Source: Methanoculleus horonobensis
GTDB lineage: Archaea > Halobacteriota > Methanomicrobia > Methanomicrobiales > Methanoculleaceae
DNA: 64,000 nucleotides
NCBI RefSeq assembly: GCF_001602375.1
Contig: NZ_BCNY01000011.1
Location: 62,001 to 126,000 of the forward strand
Direction: 5' to 3'
The notes beneath the pieces were generated by a model. That model did not search any database, was not told the origin of the DNA, and saw nothing but the letters and a program-made list of their open reading frames with translations. Shown here piece by piece: positions 18,152 through 26,226 of this stretch. How positions within the stretch are numbered: the first letter of the stretch is position 1; every line of letters starts with the position of its first letter. The translations under genes were made by a program, and so were the position numbers.

Positions 18152-18348
18152 ATCCCGTACATCTCCTGCCCCCTGTCCCACCACCAATGACAGTTCCGGT
18201 GCACGAACAGAGGGTTTTCCGTTGTAGTGATATCGTGCAGGATATTAACCGTTTTTCGGTTCTTCGCCGGCGTCTGCACCACCCACCCGGGACCTTCATA
18301 ACCCACCCGCTCCACAGGGTGCCCGGATCACCCGGAAGGTGAGGCAAG
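18152..18348. other. Intergenic region upstream of the SDR gene
   Basis: This segment lies between divergent genes. It contains an AT-richer patch (aggatattaaccgtttttcgg, about 18239-18259) that could include a promoter. A good Shine-Dalgarno (AAGGTGAGG) precedes the ATG at 18349. No gene is recognised. Confidence 0.4.
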
Positions 18349-19161
18349 ATGAAACGGCTGGAGGGAAAGAACGTCCTCGTCACCGGCGGCTCGACCGGAA
18401 TCGGCCGGGAAACGGCGATCCGGTTCGCGGACGAGGGGGCAAACGTCGCCATAAACTATCACTCGAGCGAGACGGAGGCGGAGACGACGCTTGAAGACGT
18501 GCAGGATGCCTGCAGCATCATCCGTGAGAGAGGATGCCGGGAGATGCTGGTACAGGGGGATGTCGCGAGCGAAGAGGACGTTGAGCGTATATTCCGGGAG
18601 GTTCTTGGGGCGTGGGGGAGGCTTGACGTCCTGATCAACAACGCAGGCATCCAGACCGCGAGCCCGACCCACGAGATGACTCTGGACGCCTACGACCGGG
18701 TTCTCGCGGTGAACCTCCGGGGCGCGTTCCTCTGCTCCCGCGAGGCGGTGCGGCACTTCCTCGATCGTGGGGGAGGGGGCGTCATCCTCAACAACACCTC
18801 GGTTCACGAGACGATTCCGAAACCGCAATACGCCCCCTACGCCGCGAGCAAGGCGGGAATCGGGGCCCTTACGAGGACGCTCGCACTCGAGTATGCCGGG
18901 CAGGGCATCCGGGTCAATGCGGTCGCCCCCGGAGCGATCGCGACGCCGATCAACCGGGAATGGGTGGACGATCCCGAGAAGAAGGCGGCTGTCGAGGGGC
19001 ACATCCCGATGGGGCGCGCCGGAGAGCCCGGGGAGATCGCCGCGGTCTTTGCCTTCCTTGCCTCGGACGAGGCTGCTTACATCACCGGGCAGACGATCTA
19101 CGTCGACGGCGGGCTGACGCTCTACCCCGACTTCAGGACACCGTGGTCGTCGGGAAGTTGA
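18349..19161 (+). CDS. Short-chain dehydrogenase (glucose 1-dehydrogenase-like)
   Basis: A 270-residue classical SDR. Motifs: VTGGSTGIGRETA (TGxxxGIG cofactor loop), NNAGIQ (NNAG), the catalytic Ser in NNTSVHE, YAASK (YxxxK), and VNAVAPGAIATPINREW. The late segment TGQTIYVDGGLTLYPDF is strongly reminiscent of glucose 1-dehydrogenase-like family members. NAD(P)-dependent oxidation of a sugar or other alcohol is expected; the substrate is unknown. The Shine-Dalgarno AAGGTGAGG lies at good spacing. It stands alone, with promoters on either side. Confidence 0.88.
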   Translation: MKRLEGKNVLVTGGSTGIGRETAIRFADEGANVAINYHSSETEAETTLEDVQDACSIIRERGCREMLVQGDVASEEDVERIFREVLGAWGRLDVLINNAGIQTASPTHEMTLDAYDRVLAVNLRGAFLCSREAVRHFLDRGGGGVILNNTSVHETIPKPQYAPYAASKAGIGALTRTLALEYAGQGIRVNAVAPGAIATPINREWVDDPEKKAAVEGHIPMGRAGEPGEIAAVFAFLASDEAAYITGQTIYVDGGLTLYPDFRTPWSSGS

Positions 19162-19346
19162 CGGGCGATGAAACCCCGTAATGAGCATACCCACCCGGAG
19201 ATCGCGGCCGCTCCCACGCCGCCGCCGGAGAGCCACGTGATTCATTCAAACAGATTAATATAATTCCATTTTTATATGATCCGGCTCGAAGAATCGCCCC
19301 CCACAGGATCTGTTACGGCGGGCAATCCATCGAGGTGACCGGCTCC

Positions 19347-20858
19347 GTGAGCATAACGAGAGGACGCAGACGGCGCACGATCTTCGAGGCAAAGGAGAGC
19401 CTGACGGCCGAAGAGGTCGACCACGGCCTGAGACTCGTCATCCGCGACGGCCTTAGCACCCAGGCAATGGTGACGCTGACCGGCGGCATCTTCCTGGTAG
19501 CCTTCGCCCTGCAACTCGGGGCATCCAACACCGTCATCGGCCTGCTCGCCGCAATCCCCCCGCTCGCAGAACTCCTGCAGATACCCTCCATCTACATCAT
19601 CGACCGCATCAAGAACCGCAGGCTGGTCGTCGTCATGGCATCGTTCGCGGCGCGCCTCTGCTGGATACCCATCATCCTGATACCCTTCTTCCTCTCGCCG
19701 GGGCAGGGAATAATCGCGCTCATCGCCTCGATTACCCTCTACGCATCGTTCTCGGCGGTCTCCCACTGCGGCTGGAACTCCTGGATGCGCGACCTGATAC
19801 CACAGGACCGGCTCGGGGAGTTCTTCTCCCGCCGGCTGACCTTCTCCACGGGGATCGCGCTCGTCATCAGCCTCGTCGCCGGGTTCTTCATCGACTCGTG
19901 GGAGATCACCTTCCCCGACCTTGCTGCCTACGGCTACTCCATCCTCTTCCTTCTCGGGCTCATCGCCGGGCTCATCGGGATCACGTTCCTCGCCCGCACT
20001 CCCGAGCCCCGGATGGCTCTCGAAGACGGGAAGGACGGCCTGCTCGCCGCAATCAAAAAGCCGTTCGCCGACCTGAACTTCAAAAACCTCATCATCTTCC
20101 TTGGATCATGGAACTTCGCCGTCAATCTCGCGGCGCCGTTCTTCACGGTCTACATGCTGCAGAGGATCGGTCTCGATATCTCGATCGTCGTCGCCCTCAG
20201 TGTCCTCAGCCAGGTCATGAACATCATCTTCTACCGTTCGTGGGGGCGGGTCTCCGACCGCTACTCCAACAAGTCGGTTCTTGCCGTGAGCGGGCCGCTT
20301 TTCATGCTCGCGATCTTCGCGTGGATGTTCGTCACGCTCCCGAACGTCTACATCCTGACCTACCCGCTGCTCGTCCTCATCCACATCCTGATGGGGATCT
20401 CCCTTGCCGGAGTCTCGCTCGCCTCGGGCAACATCAGCCTGAAGATGGCCCCGCAGGGCCAGGCGACCAGTTATCTCGCGGCAAGCACCTTCGCGAACTC
20501 CGTCGCCGCCGGCGTCGCCCCGATCCTCGGCGGGCTCTTCGTGGACTTCTTCGCCGAGCGGGAACTGATCTGGACTCTTATCTGGAAGGACCCGGTGCAG
20601 GAACTCGTCTTCGTCACGCTCGACATCCAGCAGTGGGAGTTCTTCTTCCTCTTCGCCTTCATCCTCGGGCTCTACTCCCTCCACCGCCTGGCGGTGGTGC
20701 AGGAGGAGGGGGAGGCAAAGGAGCAGGAGGTCGTCGACGAACTCATCGCCGGGGTCAGGCGGGATATGCGCAACTTCTCCCCGGCAGGGGGACTCCGGGA
20801 CTTCGTGAAGTTCCCCTTCTCGTCTGCCGGGAACCGCCGCGAGAAGAAGAAACGGTAA
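19347..20858 (+). CDS. Major facilitator superfamily permease
   Basis: A 503-residue polytopic membrane protein with about 12 hydrophobic helices and an inserted loop near the C-terminus. The N-terminal SITRGRRRRTIFEAKE arm is cytoplasmic. Loop 2-3-like IDRIKNRRLVVVMASF and the second-half equivalent WGRVSDRYSNKSVLAV match MFS signatures. The GTG at 19347 is chosen because GAGGTGA ends 8 nt upstream; the frame also opens at GTG 19335. The transported compound is unknown. An AT-rich promoter (ttttatatgatc, about 19267-19278) lies upstream. Confidence 0.85.
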   Translation: MSITRGRRRRTIFEAKESLTAEEVDHGLRLVIRDGLSTQAMVTLTGGIFLVAFALQLGASNTVIGLLAAIPPLAELLQIPSIYIIDRIKNRRLVVVMASFAARLCWIPIILIPFFLSPGQGIIALIASITLYASFSAVSHCGWNSWMRDLIPQDRLGEFFSRRLTFSTGIALVISLVAGFFIDSWEITFPDLAAYGYSILFLLGLIAGLIGITFLARTPEPRMALEDGKDGLLAAIKKPFADLNFKNLIIFLGSWNFAVNLAAPFFTVYMLQRIGLDISIVVALSVLSQVMNIIFYRSWGRVSDRYSNKSVLAVSGPLFMLAIFAWMFVTLPNVYILTYPLLVLIHILMGISLAGVSLASGNISLKMAPQGQATSYLAASTFANSVAAGVAPILGGLFVDFFAERELIWTLIWKDPVQELVFVTLDIQQWEFFFLFAFILGLYSLHRLAVVQEEGEAKEQEVVDELIAGVRRDMRNFSPAGGLRDFVKFPFSSAGNRREKKKR

Positions 20859-20920
20859 ACGGAGCGTGCCCCGATACCATCATGAACCGGAGATTGAGAA
20901 CCACAGGTGCGAAGGACAGG

Positions 20921-21052
20921 AGTTAAAGCACCGGAGAACGACGTTCCACCTGGGAACGGAGTTAGAGCACCGGAGAACGACGTTCCACCTGGGAACGGAG
21001 TTAGAGCACCGGAGAACGACGTTCCACCTGGGAACGGAGTTAGAGCACCGGA
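20921..21052. repeat. 39-bp tandem repeat, about 3.4 copies
   Basis: Direct repeats of 39 bp start at 20921, 20960 and 20999, with a partial copy at 21038. The copies are identical apart from one A/G change in the first. Each holds GAACG-A-CGTTC and CGTTCC-acctg-GGAACG, so a copy can fold into alternative hairpins. There are no unique spacers, so it is not a CRISPR array. It lies between a permease and a DUF1211 gene and all frames through it are low complexity. Confidence 0.9.
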
Positions 21053-21115
21053 GGTGCGGAGGTGCGGAGGTGCGGAGGTGCGGAGGTGCGGAGGTGCGGA
21101 GGTGCGGAGGTGCGA
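21052..21115. repeat. 8-bp microsatellite-like repeat, eight copies
   Basis: The unit aggtgcgg is repeated seven times perfectly, with an eighth copy ending in A. It abuts the 39-bp repeats. Because 8 is not divisible by 3, all three frames give the same 8-residue cycle, explaining several spurious repetitive ORFs on both strands. Confidence 0.92.
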
Positions 21116-21181
21116 AGCCGCGAAGAACGCGAAAGGGTTCTCGCGAATGTTTGAAGCCATGAGCGGCCCGGAGGGGGCACA

Positions 21182-21286
21182 ATGGACGCCCTCGAAGCAA
21201 TCCTGACCCGGCAGAGCGTCAAGGAAGTATATCGGCCGCCCGGCCTCGCCCGAGAAGAGCTACCGCAAGGGCAGGGTTCGCCGTAA
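21182..21286 (+). pseudogene. Nitroreductase N-terminal remnant
   Basis: A 34-codon frame begins MDALEAILTRQSVKEVYRPP, which resembles the start of nitroreductase-family flavoproteins (typically M-x-A-I-x-x-R-R-S-V-R-x-Y-x-x-x-P). It stops at 21284-21286 where the rest of a roughly 170-200 residue enzyme should follow. No continuation is seen in other frames nearby. It sits next to the tandem repeats and is read as the stub left by a deletion. The call is by resemblance only. Confidence 0.35.
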
Positions 21287-21368
21287 CGGTTGATGACCCC
21301 GTTTCGATCTCGTGGATGCAAATGCTCATTCTTTATCAGGCCGGCGCTCCCAGCAGAGATTGCGAACA

Positions 21369-21995
21369 ATGAAGCAGGGAGACGGCACCGGGAGAGAGTC
21401 GGAAGCATCCCTGGGTTATCCGAAGAACAGGGCGGAGGCGCTCACCGACGGCATATTTGCCTTCGCCATGACCCTCCTGGTAATCAGCCTCGACATCCCG
21501 GAAGGCTTGCGCGACCCCTCCGATGCCGCCGTCGCCGCGATGCTTGCCGGCCAGGTTCCCGCCCTCTTCCACTACTTCCTCGCGTTCTTCATCCTCGCTT
21601 CTTTCTGGATAGCGCACCACGCCCAGATCGACCGGCTCCGGCATATCGACCGCACCTTCCTCTGGATCAACATCGGGGCGCTGATGTTCGTAGTGCTGGT
21701 ACCGTTCTCCGTCTCCCTCATCAGCGACTATCCGGGTGAGACCTTCGCGGCAGTCATCTTCGAGGCGAACCTCCTCTTCATCGGCCTGCTCTTTGCCGCC
21801 CAGTGGTGGTATGCCGCGCATGACCGCCGGCTCGTCCGGCCCGGCACCGAGATCCGCCGCGGGAACCAGCGGGTGATGGTGGTGCCGGCCATCTCCGTCA
21901 TCGCAATCCTGCTCGCTCTCGCCGGCTGGGACTGGAGCACGGCGACCTACGCAATCATTCCACTCGTGATGCGCTTCCTTCCCCAGGGCAGGTGA
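21369..21995 (+). CDS. DUF1211/TMEM175-like membrane channel protein
   Basis: A 208-residue membrane protein with about six hydrophobic helices. The first carries NRAEALTDGIFAFAMTLLVISLDIP, matching the DUF1211 (TMEM175) signature. The canonical pore motif FSD reads LTD here, a known variation in archaeal/bacterial members. Prokaryotic TMEM175 proteins conduct K+; function here is inferred. The ATG at 21369 begins the conserved part, although the frame extends to 21312; no clear Shine-Dalgarno is present. The 3' end overlaps the convergent agmatine-enzyme gene by 41 nt. Confidence 0.8.
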   Translation: MKQGDGTGRESEASLGYPKNRAEALTDGIFAFAMTLLVISLDIPEGLRDPSDAAVAAMLAGQVPALFHYFLAFFILASFWIAHHAQIDRLRHIDRTFLWINIGALMFVVLVPFSVSLISDYPGETFAAVIFEANLLFIGLLFAAQWWYAAHDRRLVRPGTEIRRGNQRVMVVPAISVIAILLALAGWDWSTATYAIIPLVMRFLPQGR

Positions 21996-23889
21996 TCCGG
22001 GGCGCAGCGGACGGTTGCTGCTGGCTGATGCAGTGAACCGCGCCGAAACCCGCGACCATCGCCGTGCAGTCGATCCCGACGACCTCCCGGTCGGGGAAGA
22101 CCTGCTGGATCCGGGCTACGGCAATCCTGTCGTTCGGGTGCTTAAAAACCGGCACCAGCACGACGGTGTTTCCTATGTAGAAGTTCGCGTAACTCGCCGG
22201 CAGCCTCTCCGCGCCGCCGACCCTCCCCGGCATGGGAAGGGGGATGACCGTTAAGAGGTTGCCGTCCTGGTCGGTCGAGGAGAGGAGGATCTCGTAGTTC
22301 TCCTGGAGAACGGCGTAGTTCTCATCGTCCTCGTTCTCCTCGAGCGCACAGAAGACCGTCGTCGGATTCACGAACCGGGCGATATCGTCGACGTGGCCGT
22401 CGGTGTCGTCCCCAGCAATCCCCTGCTTTAACCAGATGACGTGGCCGGCGCCGAGGTACGCCTCCAGGTAGGCCTCGACCTCCTCCCGGGCGAGGTGCGG
22501 GTTCCGGTTGGGGTTTAAGAGGCAGGCCTCCGTCGTGATCACCGTGCCGCACCCGTTCACCTCGATCGACCCTCCCTCGAGGACGATCCCGGGGGTGAAG
22601 AGGGGGAGTTCCATCTCGCGGTTCATGGCAAGCGGGATCCGCGAATCCTCCATGAGTTCCGCGTACTTATTCCCCCAGGCGTTGAACGTCCAGTTCACCA
22701 TCGCGAGGTTCCCGGTCTTCCTGTTCACGAGGAACGTCGGCCCGTAGTCCCGGAACCAGACATCGGCGTAATTGGCGAGGTGGAACCTGATGCCGCCCGT
22801 ATCGACGCCTTCCTCCTCCAGCATCGCCTCGATCCGGGTGCGCATCGCTTCGCCCGTGACGAGGAGGTCGACGGTCTCCGAGCCGCGGAGCGCCGCGATG
22901 ATCTCGACATAGATCCCCTCCACCGCGGCAAGGTCGGGGAACGTCTCGCGGTCATGGGGCCAGGAGAGCCAGACCGCGTCGTGCGGCTCCCACTCCGCAG
23001 GCATCCGGTAGCCGGAAGCCGCAGGGGTCATGCCCGGCGGGAGTTTCCGGGCGAGCAGACCGTAGGTCTCCGGCCGCCGGTTCCGGAAGAATCCCCAGCC
23101 TTCCCGGACGGCCTCGTTCTCCGCGAGGTCGATCTCCACGACGAGTACCTCCTCACCGGTCTCGCTCGCCCGGGCGAGGACGTTCCCGAACGCGTCGGCG
23201 ACGAACGAGCTCCCGAAGAACCGGATATCGCCCTCGCTCCCCACCCGGTTGACGGCGGCGACGTGGACGCTGTTTGCGATCGCGTGACCGCGCTGCACCG
23301 TCTCCCACGCCTCGCGCCAGTCGCCTTCGGGCGGCTCTTCCCCGGCAATCCGGCCGATGGCGGTCGGGTAGAAGACGATCTCCGCGCCCATGAGCGCAAC
23401 CGCCCTCGCGGCCTCCGGGAACCACTGATCGTAACAGATGAGCACGGCAATCCGGCCGTAACGGGTATCGTAGACCCGATAGCGGTCGCCGGGCAGGAAG
23501 TAGGTCTTCTCGTAAAAGAGCGGGTCGTAGGGGACATGCACCTTCCGGTAGGCGGGGAGGAGCCTGCCGTCGGCGTCGATCACCACGGCAGTGTTGTAGT
23601 GCTCTCCTGAGGCGGCACGCTCGTAGACCGGCACGACGATCACCACGCCGTGCTCCCGGGCAAGCGCCGCGAAGGCTTCGGTCGACGGCCCCGGGATCGT
23701 CTCAGCGTAGCGGGAAGCGTCCGTATCCTCGTACTGCGGGAAGTAGGGGACGCGGTAGAGTTCCTGCAGGCAGAGGATCCGCGCACCCTTCGCGATCGCC
23801 GTTCTCGCCGCTTCAAGGGTGCGCTCCAGGTTGCGGTCGGCATCCTCGCTCACCGCCGTCTGGATGAGGCCGATCTTCTGTGTGCTCAT
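21955..23889 (-). CDS. Fused N-carbamoylputrescine amidase and agmatine deiminase
   Basis: A 644-residue fusion of two consecutive polyamine-pathway enzymes. Residues 1-290 are a nitrilase-superfamily amidase with the Glu-Lys-Cys triad E43 (LQELYR), K116 (AYRKVHVP) and C152 (ICYDQW), i.e. AguB type. Residues about 297-640 are an agmatine deiminase (AguA): AEWEPHDAVWLSWP, VWFRDYGPTF, EGGSIEVNG, DDTDGHVDD and the catalytic Cys near 620 in AVHCISQQQP. Together they convert agmatine via N-carbamoylputrescine to putrescine. The ATG at 23889 (MSTQKIG) is preferred, with GGAGAG about 9 nt upstream. The frame is open throughout with no internal stop. Confidence 0.92.
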   Translation of the reverse strand: MSTQKIGLIQTAVSEDADRNLERTLEAARTAIAKGARILCLQELYRVPYFPQYEDTDASRYAETIPGPSTEAFAALAREHGVVIVVPVYERAASGEHYNTAVVIDADGRLLPAYRKVHVPYDPLFYEKTYFLPGDRYRVYDTRYGRIAVLICYDQWFPEAARAVALMGAEIVFYPTAIGRIAGEEPPEGDWREAWETVQRGHAIANSVHVAAVNRVGSEGDIRFFGSSFVADAFGNVLARASETGEEVLVVEIDLAENEAVREGWGFFRNRRPETYGLLARKLPPGMTPAASGYRMPAEWEPHDAVWLSWPHDRETFPDLAAVEGIYVEIIAALRGSETVDLLVTGEAMRTRIEAMLEEEGVDTGGIRFHLANYADVWFRDYGPTFLVNRKTGNLAMVNWTFNAWGNKYAELMEDSRIPLAMNREMELPLFTPGIVLEGGSIEVNGCGTVITTEACLLNPNRNPHLAREEVEAYLEAYLGAGHVIWLKQGIAGDDTDGHVDDIARFVNPTTVFCALEENEDDENYAVLQENYEILLSSTDQDGNLLTVIPLPMPGRVGGAERLPASYANFYIGNTVVLVPVFKHPNDRIAVARIQQVFPDREVVGIDCTAMVAGFGAVHCISQQQPSAAPRITCPGEGSASRVE

Positions 23890-23988
23890 CTCCATCATCT
23901 CTCCGTATCCGTAGGGCACTCCAGCGTTTTATAGCATACGCCGCACCCACAGCGTTATCCCGCACCGTGCCGAACCTTTCCGGAAGCA

Positions 23989-24546
23989 ATGGAGTTTGCG
24001 ACGATCCTCCTCATCGCCATCGGGCTTGCGATGGATGCGTTCGCGGTCTCGATCAGCGGAGGCGCCACCCTGCGGGAGGGGCGGCTCCGGTGGGCCGTCA
24101 TTGCCGGAGTGCTCTTCGGCGGGTTTCAGGCGGGAATGCCGGTGCTCGGGTGGCTCGGGGGAGTGGGGCTCGCCTCGCTCGTCGGGACGTACGGCCCCTG
24201 GATCGCCTTCCTGCTGCTCGTCCTGATCGGCGGGAAGATGATCGCCGAGGCGGTGCGTGGGGACGGCGAGAGCATCCGGTTCGAGAACGGCGCGGCCGTC
24301 CTCCTCCTGCTCGCCGTCGCGACGAGCATCGACGCCCTTGCCGTCGGCGTCTCGTTTGCCGTTCTCGATACCCCTATCGCTCTGCCCGCAATCACGATCG
24401 GGATCGTCACCTTCGCCTTCTCCGCCGCCGGCGTCCTCCTCGGGAGCGCGTTCGGCCATATCATGGGGCGGAAGGCCGGCATCGTCGGCGGGGTGATCCT
24501 CGTCGCGATCGGGCTGCGGATCCTGTTCGAACACCTCTTCAACTGA
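23989..24546 (+). CDS. mntP: Putative manganese exporter MntP
   Basis: A 185-residue inner-membrane protein with six helices arranged as two three-helix repeats. The repeat motifs are [13 protein letters not shown] near the start and [13 protein letters not shown] in the second half; their paired Asp residues are the expected metal ligands. It exports Mn2+ from the cytosol. The length matches the family. The start lies 69 nt from the divergent polyamine gene, and no yybP-ykoY-type riboswitch is visible in this short leader. The stop is 3 nt from the end of the convergent DUF362 gene. Confidence 0.93.
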   Translation: MEFATILLIAIGLAMDAFAVSISGGATLREGRLRWAVIAGVLFGGFQAGMPVLGWLGGVGLASLVGTYGPWIAFLLLVLIGGKMIAEAVRGDGESIRFENGAAVLLLLAVATSIDALAVGVSFAVLDTPIALPAITIGIVTFAFSAAGVLLGSAFGHIMGRKAGIVGGVILVAIGLRILFEHLFN

Positions 24547-24549
24547 ACC

Positions 24550-25470
24550 TCAGGCGGTCTCGTCCAAGATCCGGCGCATATCGAGGACGAGGTTTTTGCT
24601 CTCGGAGTCGAGCGCGACGAGCCGGAGATCCTGTGCCGATTTGACGCCGACCCCGAGTTCCGCGGCCCGGGCAATGGTATCCATTGCAAATATCCGGCCC
24701 CGCATCACCTCCGGCGTCGAACCGTAGTGCCGGAGAAGCGCGATACCGGCGGCGTCGAGGGCGACCCGGTCGGTGCTCGCGAGGATGACGTTCGGAACGA
24801 TGCGGTTGCCCCGCTCCGGTCCCCCGGTCGAGAACCCCTCCGTCGCGTCCATGACGGCGACGTCGCAGGGGAAGAACCGGTTGATCTCGGCGACCATCCT
24901 CCTCTGGTGCGGCGACGAGTGCAACTCCGCCATGTAGTCGTAGCCGTCCCCCGGATTCTTCGCCGCCACCGCTCCGACCGCGTTCTTCAGGGAGAGAGAG
25001 ACGTGGCCGCCGAACCGGTGCGTCTTCAGGCAGCAGGTCTGAACCACCGCATCGGAACCCCGGAAGAGCCGGGCGACCAGGAACCCGCGCTCCCAGTGAA
25101 GATCGTCCGGCGGGATCGCCTCCCACCCCTCCAATGAAAGCGAATCAAGCACCGTCACCTCCGCACCCGCCCGGGCTGCGAGATCGGTGGCGCCCCGGTG
25201 CTTCAGCACCTGAGCGGTCTCTCCCATCCCGCTCCGTTCCCCGAGCACGATCGACCGGGCACCGTCGCCGCGGACCCGCGAAAGGATCGCTTCCAGCATA
25301 TCGGGATGGGTCGTCGCGGGGAACGGGTCGTCGCTGTTGAAGTTCGCCTTGACCGCAACGGTCTTTCCATCGAGGGAGGGAAGACCGATCTCCCGCCAGA
25401 GCGCCTCGACGGCATGGGAGCGATCGGATGCATCGATGACGTAGACTTCTGATGCCGCAGGGGATGCCAT
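24550..25470 (-). CDS. DUF362 domain protein (iron-sulfur-associated, unknown role)
   Basis: A 306-residue soluble DUF362 protein. Visible family signals: VAVKANFNSDDPFPATTHPDML (binding loop), SIVLGERSGMGET, LKTHRFGGHVSLSLKNAVG, and VMDATEGFSTGGPERG. DUF362 members are often fused to or next to ferredoxin domains; none is present here. The ATG at 25470 (MASPAAS) is chosen: a TATA element (ATTTATAG on the minus strand, about 25495-25502) sits 25-30 nt upstream, consistent with a leaderless transcript. The upstream in-frame TTG at 25491 would overlap that region. Confidence 0.85.
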   Translation of the reverse strand: MASPAASEVYVIDASDRSHAVEALWREIGLPSLDGKTVAVKANFNSDDPFPATTHPDMLEAILSRVRGDGARSIVLGERSGMGETAQVLKHRGATDLAARAGAEVTVLDSLSLEGWEAIPPDDLHWERGFLVARLFRGSDAVVQTCCLKTHRFGGHVSLSLKNAVGAVAAKNPGDGYDYMAELHSSPHQRRMVAEINRFFPCDVAVMDATEGFSTGGPERGNRIVPNVILASTDRVALDAAGIALLRHYGSTPEVMRGRIFAMDTIARAAELGVGVKSAQDLRLVALDSESKNLVLDMRRILDETA

Positions 25471-25770
25471 GCGCGCAGAGTGCCATGACAACCTATAAAT
25501 ATTCTACGTCTGTGACCCGGATCGAGATAACACGGTTGATTTGTTGTCATTCGTCTTTGCAGGAGACGGGGATCCCGTCAGGTTCCGGCACCGTGAGCGA
25601 GCGGATCCGCGCACCTCATTCGACACGTATAAGAGCACCCCGAGCGCAATACGTAGTAAACCTCACGAAAATCGTAGAGATCGCGCATCTCGCGTGGAAT
25701 GCTTCCGGAAGGCACGAAGCCCCGCGCCCGGTGTCTCTGGAAGAGTAAGAGGTATGAGGCCAGTATAAAC
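25471..25770. promoter_or_regulatory. Divergent intergenic region, no gene recognised
   Basis: This gap has AT-rich parts at both ends: the promoter for the minus-strand DUF362 gene near 25495-25502, and ggccagtataaacatg just before the ATG at 25771. The middle is ordinary GC-rich sequence with no recognised feature. Confidence 0.4.
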
Positions 25771-26226
25771 ATGACTTCCAGAATGCATACCCCCCACACC
25801 ACCTGCCCCAGCTGCCATGAAGAGGTCTACCTGGACGAACTCGTGGGTGGGCGCTGCCCCCTCTGCGGGTATTCCCTCGATGAAGACGACGGAACGTGCA
25901 GCGAATATGAGGAGACCATAGAGCGCTCCGACCTCGGGTGGATGATCTTCCAATTTTATGTCTTCAAGCGATTCTGCAGTGAGGGAGCAAACCCCCTCCA
26001 GGTCATGCAGATCCTCTCCAGGTACGAGGAGCTCACCCAGTGCAATCCCGCCGACGCGGAGAAGATGCAGTTCACTCTGGAAGTTCCGATGAGCCGCTGG
26101 GAACGGCTGCTCCCGAAGAGATGTGAAAAGTGCGGGAGAATATTCTTCCTTGGCGGAAAAGCCGTGATCTCGGGAGACCTCGCGGCCCCCGAACACGTAA
26201 AAACGTATACCTGCCCGTCCTGCTGA
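25771..26226 (+). CDS. Zinc-ribbon protein, function unknown
   Basis: A 151-residue protein with two metal-binding Cys sets. At the N-terminus CPSCHEE and CPLCGYS form a classic zinc ribbon (about residues 12-35). At the C-terminus CEKCGR and CPSC form a second (about 126-151). A helical middle (about 50-120) separates them. Similar proteins are found in methanogens without known function; RNA- or DNA-binding is possible. Its stop codon TGA abuts the stop of the convergent prolyl-tRNA synthetase gene with no gap. The start has no Shine-Dalgarno. Confidence 0.75.
   Translation: MTSRMHTPHTTCPSCHEEVYLDELVGGRCPLCGYSLDEDDGTCSEYEETIERSDLGWMIFQFYVFKRFCSEGANPLQVMQILSRYEELTQCNPADAEKMQFTLEVPMSRWERLLPKRCEKCGRIFFLGGKAVISGDLAAPEHVKTYTCPSC

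Noticed and set aside
20921-21115. Possible CRISPR array
   Set aside because: Repeats are directly tandem with no unique spacers, and no cas genes are present.
23920-23988. Manganese riboswitch before mntP
   Set aside because: The leader is only 69 nt and shows none of the conserved yybP-ykoY loops.
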